Below, in pieces: positions 20,269 to 28,248 of a DNA stretch of 64,000 nt. The DNA is from Shinella sp. WSJ-2. GTDB lineage: Bacteria > Pseudomonadota > Alphaproteobacteria > Rhizobiales > Rhizobiaceae. How positions within the stretch are numbered: position 1 is the stretch's first letter; each line of letters begins with the position of its first letter. The notes beneath the pieces are model-generated. The model made no database searches. It was not told the DNA's origin and saw only the letters and a list, made by a program, of their open reading frames with translations. The stretch is taken from positions 1 to 64,000 of the forward strand of contig NZ_QWBU01000015.1 in the NCBI RefSeq assembly GCF_003432075.1. Direction: 5' to 3'. A program made the translations under genes and the position numbers.

Positions 20269-20327
20269 GAAGACGGTGACGAGACTTTAGGCAAGGGCCC
20301 AGCCTGGCACATCCGGTGATATGTGGT

Positions 20328-20352
20328 GGAACTTCTCTGCTACCGCTCTGTT
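20328..20352 (+). promoter_or_regulatory. EcfG-type promoter before the DUF6894 gene
   Basis: GGAAC-N16-TGTT, close to the alphaproteobacterial general stress sigma consensus GGAAC-N16/17-CGTT. It lies about 100 bp upstream of the start at 20456, farther than the other candidates in this window. Confidence 0.55.
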
Positions 20353-20455
20353 GAGGAGTAACCGGGCCTAATCCGACGCCCGCATAGCGCCCGTGCCTCC
20401 TTGGTGAGAACAGGTTTGGTCGCGACGATCTCCTCTTCTCGCTGGTGGGCATCCA

Positions 20456-20710
20456 ATGTCACTCTACTTTTTCAACATCTACAACGGCAAGCAGTCCTGT
20501 GACGATGTCGGCTCCGAATGCACAAACGTCGCTGAAGTGCGGGCCGAAGCAGTCGGAACCATCCAGGAACTGGTGCGGCACTCTTTGCTGGAGAAGAAGG
20601 ACCTGTCATCTATGACCGTCAATGTCGTGGATGGCGAAGGCAAAACAGTAATGATCGTCAGCCTCGCGGCTTCCGTCGAAACTGTTGCTGGGTCCTCACT
20701 AGCAGCCTAG
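20456..20710 (+). CDS. DUF6894-like small protein
   Basis: The 84-residue protein begins MSLYFFNIYNGKQSCDDVGS, the characteristic opening of the DUF6894 family (short proteins common in rhizobia, function unknown). The region from about 24 to 45 (VAEVRAEAVGTIQELVR) and the TVNVVDGEGKTVMIV strand also fit. No signal peptide or membrane segment is present. An EcfG-like promoter upstream suggests stress induction. Confidence 0.8.
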   Translation: MSLYFFNIYNGKQSCDDVGSECTNVAEVRAEAVGTIQELVRHSLLEKKDLSSMTVNVVDGEGKTVMIVSLAASVETVAGSSLAA

Positions 20711-20749
20711 TGGCCCCACGACCGGCGCAACCCGGCGCACAGCCGACCA

Positions 20750-21469
20750 CTAAAACAGGTCGGACATCAGCCGCCGGTATTCGGCCTCGGGTATTCCGTA
20801 GGCATCATGAGCAAATTCCTCAAGGGCTGCCCTATTCTTGATAACCACACTACCCCGATAGGCACGAATGAAGCCGTTTCCCTCAAGGATATGCATGGCG
20901 GTGGTAACGCTGGGACGCCGAACCGCCAGCATCATTGACAGGAAGTCGTGAGTGAGGGGCAGCTCGTTCGCCTGAATACGGTCCTCACACATCAACAGCC
21001 ACCGGGCCAATCGTTCATTTACATCATGGATTGCATTGCAGACGGCCGTATAGGCAAGCTGAACAGAGAACGCCTCGATGGATCGGACCACAACCTTCCA
21101 AAGGCTGCGGTTTTCCTCCATCGCAATCCGGAAGCTCTCATAGTCCATCCGATAGGCCTCTGCATCCATCTGCACCACGATATCGTGCGAACTGCTGTCC
21201 ACACCTGCGGCCGCAGATGTTGGAACATAGCCCTCGTTCCCGAAGATGCCTGCTTCCCCCTGGTATCCGCCAGGCGTCGTAACAACAACCGATGCAATCC
21301 CGCTCTCCAGGAAGTAAACATGTTGAATGCTTTCGCCTCTTTTCGCGATCAATGTACCTCTCGGGAGGCTCGCGAGCTCAAGCTGGGGCGCAAGCACATT
21401 CATGTCTCGCTCCGGCAAGATGTTGAGTAGCTTGTTCTTGATCTGGGACTGTTGCTGCACCATCGTCAC
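20750..21469 (-). CDS. Crp/Fnr-family transcription regulator
   Basis: The 239-residue protein has an N-terminal cyclic-nucleotide-binding-like domain (PRGTLIAKRGESIQHVYFLESG) and a C-terminal winged helix (LPLTHDFLSMMLAVRRPSVT). It has none of the N-terminal Cys residues of FNR, so it is not an oxygen sensor of that type. Two start codons are possible (21469 or 21463). It is divergent from the response regulator at 21718. The ligand is unknown. Confidence 0.88.
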   Translation of the reverse strand: MTMVQQQSQIKNKLLNILPERDMNVLAPQLELASLPRGTLIAKRGESIQHVYFLESGIASVVVTTPGGYQGEAGIFGNEGYVPTSAAAGVDSSSHDIVVQMDAEAYRMDYESFRIAMEENRSLWKVVVRSIEAFSVQLAYTAVCNAIHDVNERLARWLLMCEDRIQANELPLTHDFLSMMLAVRRPSVTTAMHILEGNGFIRAYRGSVVIKNRAALEEFAHDAYGIPEAEYRRLMSDLF

Positions 21470-21648
21470 CCCTCCGTGCTGTCGGGTTGACGCACAAAGC
21501 CACCCGCCCGTCCAACTTACCTTGACAGATGAACAAGAACAGCAGGGCCGTGTATGTGAGATCGCATTTTTCGTTGACGCGCACCTAAGACATGGGAACC
21601 TTCGTCACCGTTACAACTCAATCAGCCCAATCCGCCGCTGATTGATAA

Positions 21649-21674
21649 GGAACCTATACCAGCGACTGATTGTT
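21649..21674 (+). promoter_or_regulatory. EcfG-type promoter before a response regulator
   Basis: GGAAC-N17-TGTT. Transcription would start near 21681. That rules out the TTG at 21670 as the start of the following gene and supports GTG at 21718. Confidence 0.6.
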
Positions 21675-21717
21675 GTGTACGATACCGTACATTTTCTCCA
21701 GCAGAAACGAGCGCACC

Positions 21718-22086
21718 GTGCCTGATCCTAGAACCGCCGTTCTCGTGGTCGAGGACGAGGCGTTGATCCTCATTGGCATTTCCGATGATCTGACGGACCT
21801 GAACTTTCGCGTTTTCGAAGCGTGCAACGCCCAACAGGCAATCGAGCAGTTGATGCTACACCCTGAGATCGAGGTGATGTTCACCGACATCGACATGCCG
21901 GGTGACATGGATGGACTTCGGCTTGCCAAGCTGGTGCGAGGGCGTTGGCCACCAATCAAGATCATCATAACCTCGGGCAAGCATAAGCTCACGAGAGACG
22001 ATCTTCCGGTTGTTGCCACCTTCATCCCGAAACCATACGATCCGGCTTCGGTAGCTGGTGCTATACACGAAGTCATGGCCAATTAG
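21718..22086 (+). CDS. Single-domain response regulator
   Basis: Start GTG at 21718, 122 residues, receiver domain only. The acidic pair (VVEDEA), the phospho-acceptor Asp in MFTDIDMPG, the switch Thr/Ser in IITSG and the Lys in PKPYD are all present. It has no output domain. It is a close relative of the regulators at 40111 and 58261 in this window. Such proteins usually act as phosphate relays for HWE/HisKA_2 kinases. Stress induction is suggested by its promoter. Confidence 0.9.
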   Translation: MPDPRTAVLVVEDEALILIGISDDLTDLNFRVFEACNAQQAIEQLMLHPEIEVMFTDIDMPGDMDGLRLAKLVRGRWPPIKIIITSGKHKLTRDDLPVVATFIPKPYDPASVAGAIHEVMAN

Positions 22087-22418
22087 AGGAAGGTCCGGAG
22101 CTAAACACCGGCTAGTAGGCGGCCGACTGATGATCAGAAAACCTGCCTTTATCCAGCGACGACCTAGTTGGCATTTTCAACTGAGGCTTCAATCGCAGCC
22201 CTCGTCGCCAATTTCAGAGACAATCCGACTCCAAGTAGATAAAGCCGCCCATCAAGGTGAGACAGCAACATCGCTAACGATTTGGAAGAAGCATTTACCG
22301 CATTCTTCTCCCAGACTGCGGGAGGGACAACGCGTCGCAAGGACAACACCATGGCCAGTAAATTCATATAACTCGACGAGCCATTGTTTCGTGGCAAGCA
22401 CATACTGCGGCGACAAGC
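22087..22418. other. 332 bp with no recognised gene
   Basis: Open frames exist on both strands (22058-22444 plus, 22164-22403 minus), but neither resembles a known family or has a good ribosome binding site. The bases may simply separate two convergent genes. Confidence 0.45.
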
Positions 22419-23705
22419 CTAATGATCTGAAGTCGGCCTCCTGAGATCTCGTTCCCAGCCGAACACGCTTCGACCATCAAGATCGGCGGAATGGCTGAGT
22501 TCAACGGCGACGATCTCCTTTAGGTCTGGCCCCGTCACATAGCGCTCGAGTTGCCGGCTTTGCTCGTCAAGCCTCTTTAGCGCCTGCAGTTCGTCGTCGA
22601 ACCCCAACCGTGCCTTTCGGATCGCCGATTTCATTACGCCGATCGTCTCGTCATAGACTTTCAACGGCACGGGGAAAGGGTGCCGATCCTTGCCACCGTG
22701 GGCAAGCGAAAACCGGGCGGGATCGGAAAAGCGGCATGGCGTTCCGTGCACAACCTCGGCCACTAACGCGAGCGCATGAACGGTGCGCGCCCCCACACCT
22801 GGGGTGAGGAGCAGATCCTCGAAGTCGGCGGGTCCTCGCTCGGCTGCCGCGGCGAGATTGCCGTGCAGGCGCCGCATGTTCACGTCGCTTTCGCGAACAT
22901 CGTGGTGTGTAGGCATAACGAGATGGGGCAAGGTGAGTTGCGCGCCATTTTCGTTCGCGCTGCACGAGGGCACTTTCTCGATTAAGGCCAGTTCACGAAT
23001 GATACGGTCCGGCCCGAGCGTTCCGAGGAGATCAAGTTGCCTCTCCCGTGACAACTTGGCGCGTGCGTCAGCGAGATTAACGATTTTCCCTTGGTCCCGC
23101 CCCTCGATTGCCGCATGCGGCGAGTCTAGGAAACCGCTCAGCCCCTCAGACAGCCAATGATACCGTCGGGCCTGCCGCCGGTCACCGTTCATTCCCTGCT
23201 GTATGACAACCCATTTGCCGTCATCGGCAACCACAAAGCCGTGCAGATAGAGCTCGAACCCGTCCTGCACCGCCGCACTGTCTACCTTCGCGACCAATCG
23301 GCTGGTCGTTGAGAGTGCCGCGCCATCGAGGCCGACGCGATCGCCGACGCTCATCAGTTCGTCTGGCGTCCTGCGCGACTGGGCGCCGCGCCCGCCGCAG
23401 ACATGCAGGCCCAGCTCGCCGGAGAGCGGCACCAGACCGCGTTTCAGGGCTCCCAGAACGCTGGTCGTGATGCCAGAGGAATGCCAGTCCATTCCCATGA
23501 CGGCGCCGAAGGACTGGAACCAGAATGGATTGGCCAGCCGCCGCAGATACTCGTCACGCCCATAGTGATGAACTATTGCCTCTGTGATGACCGCGCCGAG
23601 CCGCGTCATACGCTCCCCGAGCCATCTCGGAACTTTTCCGCCATGCAGGGGAAGATCGGCGCTTCCTGCGCGTTTTGCCAATGTCGCGACCTCTGAAATA
23701 CACAC
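22419..23705 (-). CDS. DUF763 family protein
   Basis: Up to 428 residues. The hallmark KRAGSADLPLHGGKVPRWL at the N-terminus and the following segments (NPFWFQSFGAVMGMDWHSSG, GLHVCGGRG) match DUF763, a family of unknown function in archaea and bacteria. The start is uncertain. GTG at 23705 is the longest, but TTG at 23681 sits about 8 nt after AGAGG and begins at the family's usual position. No signal peptide is present. It is convergent with the response regulator at 21718. Confidence 0.85.
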   Translation of the reverse strand: MCISEVATLAKRAGSADLPLHGGKVPRWLGERMTRLGAVITEAIVHHYGRDEYLRRLANPFWFQSFGAVMGMDWHSSGITTSVLGALKRGLVPLSGELGLHVCGGRGAQSRRTPDELMSVGDRVGLDGAALSTTSRLVAKVDSAAVQDGFELYLHGFVVADDGKWVVIQQGMNGDRRQARRYHWLSEGLSGFLDSPHAAIEGRDQGKIVNLADARAKLSRERQLDLLGTLGPDRIIRELALIEKVPSCSANENGAQLTLPHLVMPTHHDVRESDVNMRRLHGNLAAAAERGPADFEDLLLTPGVGARTVHALALVAEVVHGTPCRFSDPARFSLAHGGKDRHPFPVPLKVYDETIGVMKSAIRKARLGFDDELQALKRLDEQSRQLERYVTGPDLKEIVAVELSHSADLDGRSVFGWERDLRRPTSDH

Positions 23706-23865
23706 TGAGAGATAGATAACGCAAGATCGACTTACAACGCCGGACCGTTCCGTCCGAAAATCTCACCCAGCTGACGTCCGCTGACTGAACTCTCCACCCT
23801 GACGCAAGGAGCAAGTCTGTTCCATCCGCTGCCCGCCATCATTGCCTGGAAAATTCGGCAAGCCG

Positions 23866-23890
23866 GGAACTTCCCCTCCAGGATTTGGTT
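23866..23890 (+). promoter_or_regulatory. EcfG-type promoter of the 23922-25836 gene group
   Basis: GGAAC-N16-GGTT, 32 bp before ATG 23922. The third base differs from CGTT, but spacing and position fit. Confidence 0.55.
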
Positions 23891-23921
23891 TCGGTTGCGA
23901 TCATGATGTGGAGATCACCCA

Positions 23922-24245
23922 ATGAGCAATAACCCTATCGGTGAGCCTATCCCTCGTGGGATCATAGCCTACCCGGCCCTTGGCGACGCGTCCGATGCGG
24001 AGGACGCCGTTTCAAAAAGCGGACTTAACGCTTGGAACGAACTTGCTCAGGTCGGCTTGAGCCTTGCCTTCCTTCCCACTTTGGCATGGGCCAGTTTCAT
24101 CACGAGCAGCACATCTGTCTGGCAATCATGGACATTTCCCGATTTGCACAGCGACACGACGCCGGTTCAGAACTTTCGTCTGTCGAGGGCAGGCCGTTTC
24201 CAAGCTAATTTAGCTGCCTGGGCTTATGGAGGTAGATGTGGATAA
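23922..24245 (+). CDS. Unrecognised 107-residue protein
   Basis: I do not recognise a family. ATG at 23922 is preceded by GGAG at a good distance and by an EcfG-like promoter, which supports expression. The N-terminal half is hydrophilic. Residues 44-66 (VGLSLAFLPTLAWASFITSS and beyond) are hydrophobic and could form one membrane helix. The end overlaps the next gene by 8 bp. The C-terminal third is of low confidence and could follow a frameshift. Confidence 0.5.
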   Translation: MSNNPIGEPIPRGIIAYPALGDASDAEDAVSKSGLNAWNELAQVGLSLAFLPTLAWASFITSSTSVWQSWTFPDLHSDTTPVQNFRLSRAGRFQANLAAWAYGGRCG

Positions 24246-24696
24246 AGAACCTACGCCAGCTGTTTTGTCATTGCTTAATGAGCAGGCGGAGCAGAGCGCA
24301 AAAAATAAGACACGACTGGACAGGGGACTGGAAGACACTTTTCCTGCGTCCGACCCGGTCTCGATAACGCATACCGCCACCGCGACCGGTTCAAACGCTG
24401 TGGAGGCCGAGCACCAGAAGAGTGAACTTCTGGGGCTCCACCCATCGGCCAAGCCCTATGCTTCGCGGGATGATCGTGCCGCCGAGCTTCGCGCGATCCG
24501 GCGCGATCTCGAGAACCTCCAGGACCGCTTCCGAGCCGTCACGTACCCCACTGACGCCACCCGTGATAGGGGCAGTGTGATCGCACGCCGTATAGAGCAT
24601 ATGATTAGCGAGCATCCCCTGACGGCCATCGGCGTCGTTACCGCCTTGTCCTTCATTATGGGCGCCGGGTATGGGACCAGAAGGAGAGTCTATTGA
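24238..24696 (+). CDS. YqjD/ElaB-like membrane-tethered protein
   Basis: GTG at 24238 follows GGAGG by 5 nt and is preferred to ATG 24226, which would overlap that ribosome binding site. The 152 residues include a LEDTFPASDPVS segment common in rhizobial stress proteins, a central coiled-coil-prone helix (RAIRRDLENLQDRFRAV) and a C-terminal hydrophobic, glycine-containing tail (TAIGVVTALSFIMGAGYG). This is the layout of YqjD/ElaB (DUF883-like) inner-membrane proteins. The next frame starts TGATG but stops after nine codons, perhaps a lost YqjE-like gene. Confidence 0.65.
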   Translation: MDKEPTPAVLSLLNEQAEQSAKNKTRLDRGLEDTFPASDPVSITHTATATGSNAVEAEHQKSELLGLHPSAKPYASRDDRAAELRAIRRDLENLQDRFRAVTYPTDATRDRGSVIARRIEHMISEHPLTAIGVVTALSFIMGAGYGTRRRVY

Positions 24697-24723
24697 TGAC
24701 AGAACCGACTGGTCGTCTCTGAA

Positions 24724-25836
24724 ATGTCGAAAGGTCGTCGCGCGAGCCAGAGGAGTCTGTCAGTTCTGGTCACGTTCGCGGTACTTGCAGGCGTGGGGCT
24801 TTGGGCGGAGGCGCAGAAGAGGCGAGCGTCCGCACTCGATCCTGATGAGCAGAAGATCGATGCGCATGGTCGTGAAGCGGAAGTGCCGGAATCGATACCG
24901 GTGCGCGGCCTTAGTGACGTATTCTGGCGGGTGTTCCATGAGATTACCACAGACCGGGTGATGCTTATCTCGGCCGGGGTAACCTTCTACCTCCTGCTTG
25001 CCATCTTTCCGGCTCTGGCGGCCTTGGTTTCATTGTATGGCCTTGTCGCCGATCCATCGACCATGGCCGATCACCTGAACGCCTTGGCAACCCTTCTCCC
25101 ACCAGGCTCCTTCGAGATCGTAGCCGACCAGGTCGCTAGTCTTGCGGCAAGCCGGGACCGAACGCTGGGATTGACCTTCTTCGCCGGCCTGATCATCGCA
25201 CTTTGGAGTACGCGAAACGGCGTTCTCGCGATCTTCGACGCGATGAATGTCGCTTACGATGAAGACGAAAAGCGCGGTCTCTTCAAGCGAAACATGATTG
25301 GGCTGGCGTTCACCAGCGGCGGAATCTTGGGGCTCACCGTGTTGATCGGGTTAGTTGCCGTATTGCCCGCTACTCTGACCTATCTTTGGCTGGACGGGTC
25401 CGACGAGCGCCTCCTCCTGATCCTGCGATGGCCGCTACTTTTGGTGCTCGCTTTCGTTGCCGTGACCTGTATCTATCGGTATGGACCAAGCCGCGCGCCT
25501 GCGCGCCTGCGCTGGCTGACATGGGGTGCGGGTCTGACAGTGGTCGCGTGGATCGTCATGTCCGCCGGCTTCTCTTTCTATCTCAGCAATTTCGCCGACT
25601 ATAACGCTGCCTATGGAGCATTCGGTGCCCTGATGGGTCTGCTCATCTGGATTTGGCTGTCGGTTGGCATTCTTATCGTGGGTGCCGAGGTGAATGCGGA
25701 GCTTGAACATCAGACAGCGCGGGACACGACGACGGGCCCGCCTCGCCCAATGGGTGCGCGCGGCGCCTTCGTCGCCGACACGGTGGGAGCGACGGCTGAC
25801 GAGAGTAAGAGCAAAGAAGCGAGCTGCACTCCATAG
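24724..25836 (+). CDS. BrkB/YihY family inner-membrane protein
   Basis: The 370-residue protein has a short N-terminal helix (residues 11-28) and about six further membrane helices. The family signature FWRVFHEITTDRVMLISAGV, the following FYLLLAIFPALAALVSLYG, and the late GALMGLLIWIWLSVGILIVGAEVN are clear. It was once thought to be an RNase (RNase BN), but the family is membrane-integral and of uncertain function. It follows the YqjD-like gene by 27 bp, so the two may share a stress promoter. Confidence 0.9.
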   Translation: MSKGRRASQRSLSVLVTFAVLAGVGLWAEAQKRRASALDPDEQKIDAHGREAEVPESIPVRGLSDVFWRVFHEITTDRVMLISAGVTFYLLLAIFPALAALVSLYGLVADPSTMADHLNALATLLPPGSFEIVADQVASLAASRDRTLGLTFFAGLIIALWSTRNGVLAIFDAMNVAYDEDEKRGLFKRNMIGLAFTSGGILGLTVLIGLVAVLPATLTYLWLDGSDERLLLILRWPLLLVLAFVAVTCIYRYGPSRAPARLRWLTWGAGLTVVAWIVMSAGFSFYLSNFADYNAAYGAFGALMGLLIWIWLSVGILIVGAEVNAELEHQTARDTTTGPPRPMGARGAFVADTVGATADESKSKEASCTP

Positions 25837-25879
25837 GGCATGGAACAAGCACGCGGTTGAAAGGTTCGGAGTCATTGCG

Positions 25880-25904
25880 GGAACAACCGGGAAGTGAGGC
25901 GGTT
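25880..25904 (+). promoter_or_regulatory. EcfG-type promoter before the flavodoxin-like reductase
   Basis: GGAAC-N16-GGTT, ending 23 bp before ATG 25928. The leader would be very short. Confidence 0.5.
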
Positions 25905-25927
25905 GGTATCCATACCCAAATCGTGAG

Positions 25928-26551
25928 ATGGTCATGTCCCTGACTGCCCTGGCACTAAATTGCACGCTCAAGACGACGCACGCCGAAGACCCATCATCGA
26001 CAGATCGCATGTTGAAGTTGCTCGCTGCCGCGATGGAACCGTTGGGCGTAGCGACGCAGTTCATGCAGCTTGCCGATTACGACATCAAGCCCGGTGTGAC
26101 CTCTGACGAAGGCGAAGGCGACGCATGGCCCGATATCCGCCGGAGGATCCTCGACGCCGATATCCTGATTATGGGCACACCGATCTGGATGGGCCAGCCC
26201 TCCAGCGTCTGCAAACGGGCGCTGGAGCGTATGGACGCCTTTCTGGAGGAAAAGGACGAAGAAGGCCGGATGGTTTCGTATGGTCGGGTCGCCGCCGTTG
26301 CCGTCGTCGGCAACGAGGACGGCGCTCATCACGTCTCAGCCGAACTCTTTCAGGCGCTGAACGATGTCGGTTTCACCATTCCCGCCAACGCCGTGACCTA
26401 TTGGGTCGGGGAAGCGATGGGTTCGGTCAATTTCGTCGATCTGACGGAAATCCCCGAGGTCGTGCGGTCCACGCTCGATCTCGTCGCCCGCAACACGGCG
26501 CATGCTGCCCGCCTCTTCAAGGCGCAGCCTTATTCTGGTGAAGAAGACTGA
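25928..26551 (+). CDS. NAD(P)H-dependent FMN reductase/flavodoxin-fold protein
   Basis: About 207 residues (ATG at 25928 or 25934). The flavodoxin-like fold is indicated by TALALNCTLK at the N-terminus, by ADILIMGTPIWMGQPSSVCK, which forms the FMN-phosphate and isoalloxazine loops, and by VAAVAVVGNEDGAHHVSAEL. Proteins of this group transfer electrons from NAD(P)H to quinones or FMN. The exact substrate cannot be read from the sequence. It is separated from the aldehyde oxidoreductase operon by about 160 bp with its own promoter. Confidence 0.85.
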   Translation: MVMSLTALALNCTLKTTHAEDPSSTDRMLKLLAAAMEPLGVATQFMQLADYDIKPGVTSDEGEGDAWPDIRRRILDADILIMGTPIWMGQPSSVCKRALERMDAFLEEKDEEGRMVSYGRVAAVAVVGNEDGAHHVSAELFQALNDVGFTIPANAVTYWVGEAMGSVNFVDLTEIPEVVRSTLDLVARNTAHAARLFKAQPYSGEED

Positions 26552-26653
26552 CCACAGCGAAAAAGCCAAAGACGAACGACGCAAGGAAGAAAAGAACAGC
26601 TTCATCCTCGACTACCGACTGCTTCGGCAAGTCCACCTCACCAATCGTTCAGC

Positions 26654-26678
26654 GGAACAAAGCCTATCGCCCCCCGTT
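26654..26678 (+). promoter_or_regulatory. EcfG-type promoter of the aldehyde oxidoreductase operon
   Basis: GGAAC-N16-CGTT, an exact match to the general stress sigma consensus, ending 32 bp before ATG 26711. Confidence 0.7.
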
Positions 26679-26710
26679 AGCGACCCATCCTCGTGATGAA
26701 AGGCAGCACC

Positions 26711-27226
26711 ATGGACACCGCGCTTGAAGACCGTTTTCCGACCTGTCCCCTCTCCCTCACGATCAATGGCAAGCCCTACACGCTCGACGTCCATCCCTGG
26801 ACGACGCTGCTCGACCTTCTGCGCAGCGATCTTGAGCTGACAGGCACCAAGAAGGGATGCGACCATGGCCAGTGCGGCGCATGCACGGTCCTCATCGAGG
26901 GACAGCGGATGAACGCCTGCCTCAAGCTCGCCGTCACGTTGGAGGGAGCTGCGATCACCACCGTGGAAGGTCTTGGCACGCCTGAGGAAATGCATCCCGT
27001 GCAGAAGGCGTTCGTCGAGCATGATGCCTTTCAGTGTGGCTACTGCACTCCGGGGCAGATCTGTTCCACCATCGGGCTGCTGAACGAAGGGCATGCTTCC
27101 ACGCGTGAAGACATTCGCGAATTGATGAGCGGCAATCTCTGTCGTTGTGGCGCCTATACCAACATAGCCGACGCCATCGAGGAGGTGCTCGCAGATAGAG
27201 CCTCCTATCGGGAGGCTGCGGAATGA
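26711..27226 (+). CDS. paoA: Aldehyde/xanthine dehydrogenase-type iron-sulfur subunit
   Basis: Start ATG at 26711 (MDTALEDRF), 171 residues; ATG 26693 is possible. The N-terminal plant-type [2Fe-2S] motif CDHGQCGACTVLI with later Cys, and the C-terminal four-helix [2Fe-2S] motif CGYCTPGQ...LCRCGAY, are complete. It lacks the Tat signal peptide of E. coli PaoA, so this enzyme probably stays in the cytoplasm. It overlaps the FAD subunit by 4 bp and forms a three-subunit molybdenum hydroxylase with the next two genes. Confidence 0.88.
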   Translation: MDTALEDRFPTCPLSLTINGKPYTLDVHPWTTLLDLLRSDLELTGTKKGCDHGQCGACTVLIEGQRMNACLKLAVTLEGAAITTVEGLGTPEEMHPVQKAFVEHDAFQCGYCTPGQICSTIGLLNEGHASTREDIRELMSGNLCRCGAYTNIADAIEEVLADRASYREAAE

Positions 27227-28239
27227 AACGCTTTACCTACACACGCGCCGAGACCGTTGCAGATGCCGTCGCAATTCTCGCTGACCGCCCGCAAGCCCAA
27301 TTTCTGGCTGGCGGCACCAATCTCGTCGATCTCATGAAATACGACGTGGAGCGCCCGGACGCGATTATCGACATTAATTCTCTTCCCTTGAAGGAAATCG
27401 AGGAACTGCCTGATGGCGGCCTTCGCATCGGCGCGCTGGCGAGCAATTCCGCCGTCGCCTATAATGCCCAGATTCAGGCACGGTTCCCCTTGCTTGCAAG
27501 CGCCATCCTCGCTGGTGCCTCGCCGCAATTGCGCAACGCCGCGACGACGGGCGGCAACCTCCTGCAGCGAACCCGCTGTTCCTATTTCTACGACCCCTCC
27601 ACCCCCTGTAACAAGCGCGAACCGGGCAGCGGCTGCGCAGCCATTGGCGGCCTCACCCGCATGCACGCCATCCTCGGCGCCAGCGACAAATGCATCGCCG
27701 TTCACCCCTCGGACATGTGCGTTGCGCTCGCGGCCCTGGACGCGACCGTGGAGGTGGTGGGGCCCGACAGCGCAAGGGACATTGCCTTTGGGGATTTCCA
27801 CCGCTTGCCTGGGGACGAACCCCAGCGGGACAATACCCTTGCGCGCGATGAGCTCGTTACCGGTATCCGTCTGGAAGCCAATCGTTTCGCCGGCCACCAC
27901 ACCTATCTGAAGCTGCGAGATCGTCTGTCTTATGCCTTTGCTCTGGTGTCCGTGGCCGCCGCGATGGAAATCGCCGACGGTCGCATCGTCGACCTTCGTA
28001 TCGCGCTTGGTGGTGTAGCACACAGGCCATGGCGCGATCCCCTCGTCGAAGCGGAATATGCCGGTGCGCCGGCGGAGGATGTAACATTCCAGCGCGTGGC
28101 CGACCGCCTGCTCTTTGAGGCGAAAGGGCTTGGCGGAAACGACTTCAAGATTCTCCTCGCCCGCAAAGCGATCGTGCGCGCATTGCGCCAGGCAGCTAGC
28201 GGCAGGCCCCAAAGTCAAACGCTCAAGGCAATCCAGTAG
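27223..28239 (+). CDS. paoB: Aldehyde/xanthine dehydrogenase-type FAD subunit
   Basis: The 338-residue protein has the FAD-binding signature FLAGGTNLVDLMK near residue 29 and the second motif TTGGNLLQRTRC. Cys residues in RCSYFYDPSTPCNK...GSGC match the extra [4Fe-4S] site known from PaoB and 4-hydroxybenzoyl-CoA-type enzymes. It passes electrons from the Mo and Fe-S centres to the acceptor. It is 4 bp overlapped with paoA and 9 bp before paoC. Confidence 0.9.
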   Translation: MKRFTYTRAETVADAVAILADRPQAQFLAGGTNLVDLMKYDVERPDAIIDINSLPLKEIEELPDGGLRIGALASNSAVAYNAQIQARFPLLASAILAGASPQLRNAATTGGNLLQRTRCSYFYDPSTPCNKREPGSGCAAIGGLTRMHAILGASDKCIAVHPSDMCVALAALDATVEVVGPDSARDIAFGDFHRLPGDEPQRDNTLARDELVTGIRLEANRFAGHHTYLKLRDRLSYAFALVSVAAAMEIADGRIVDLRIALGGVAHRPWRDPLVEAEYAGAPAEDVTFQRVADRLLFEAKGLGGNDFKILLARKAIVRALRQAASGRPQSQTLKAIQ

Positions 28240-28248
28240 GAGGCAAGC

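Larger units (their letters stand above)
17782..20280 (+). mobile_element. IS66-family element 2, inserted in element 1
   Basis: The left repeat GTAACCGGTGTTCTGCCC starts at 17782 and is close to that of element 1. tnpA, tnpB and tnpC follow. A clean right repeat is not visible. Only a weak partial match (CGGTGAC) ends at 20280, so the right boundary is tentative. No 8-bp target duplication is seen between 17774-17781 and the bases after 20280, which fits later loss of the right flank. Confidence 0.75.
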
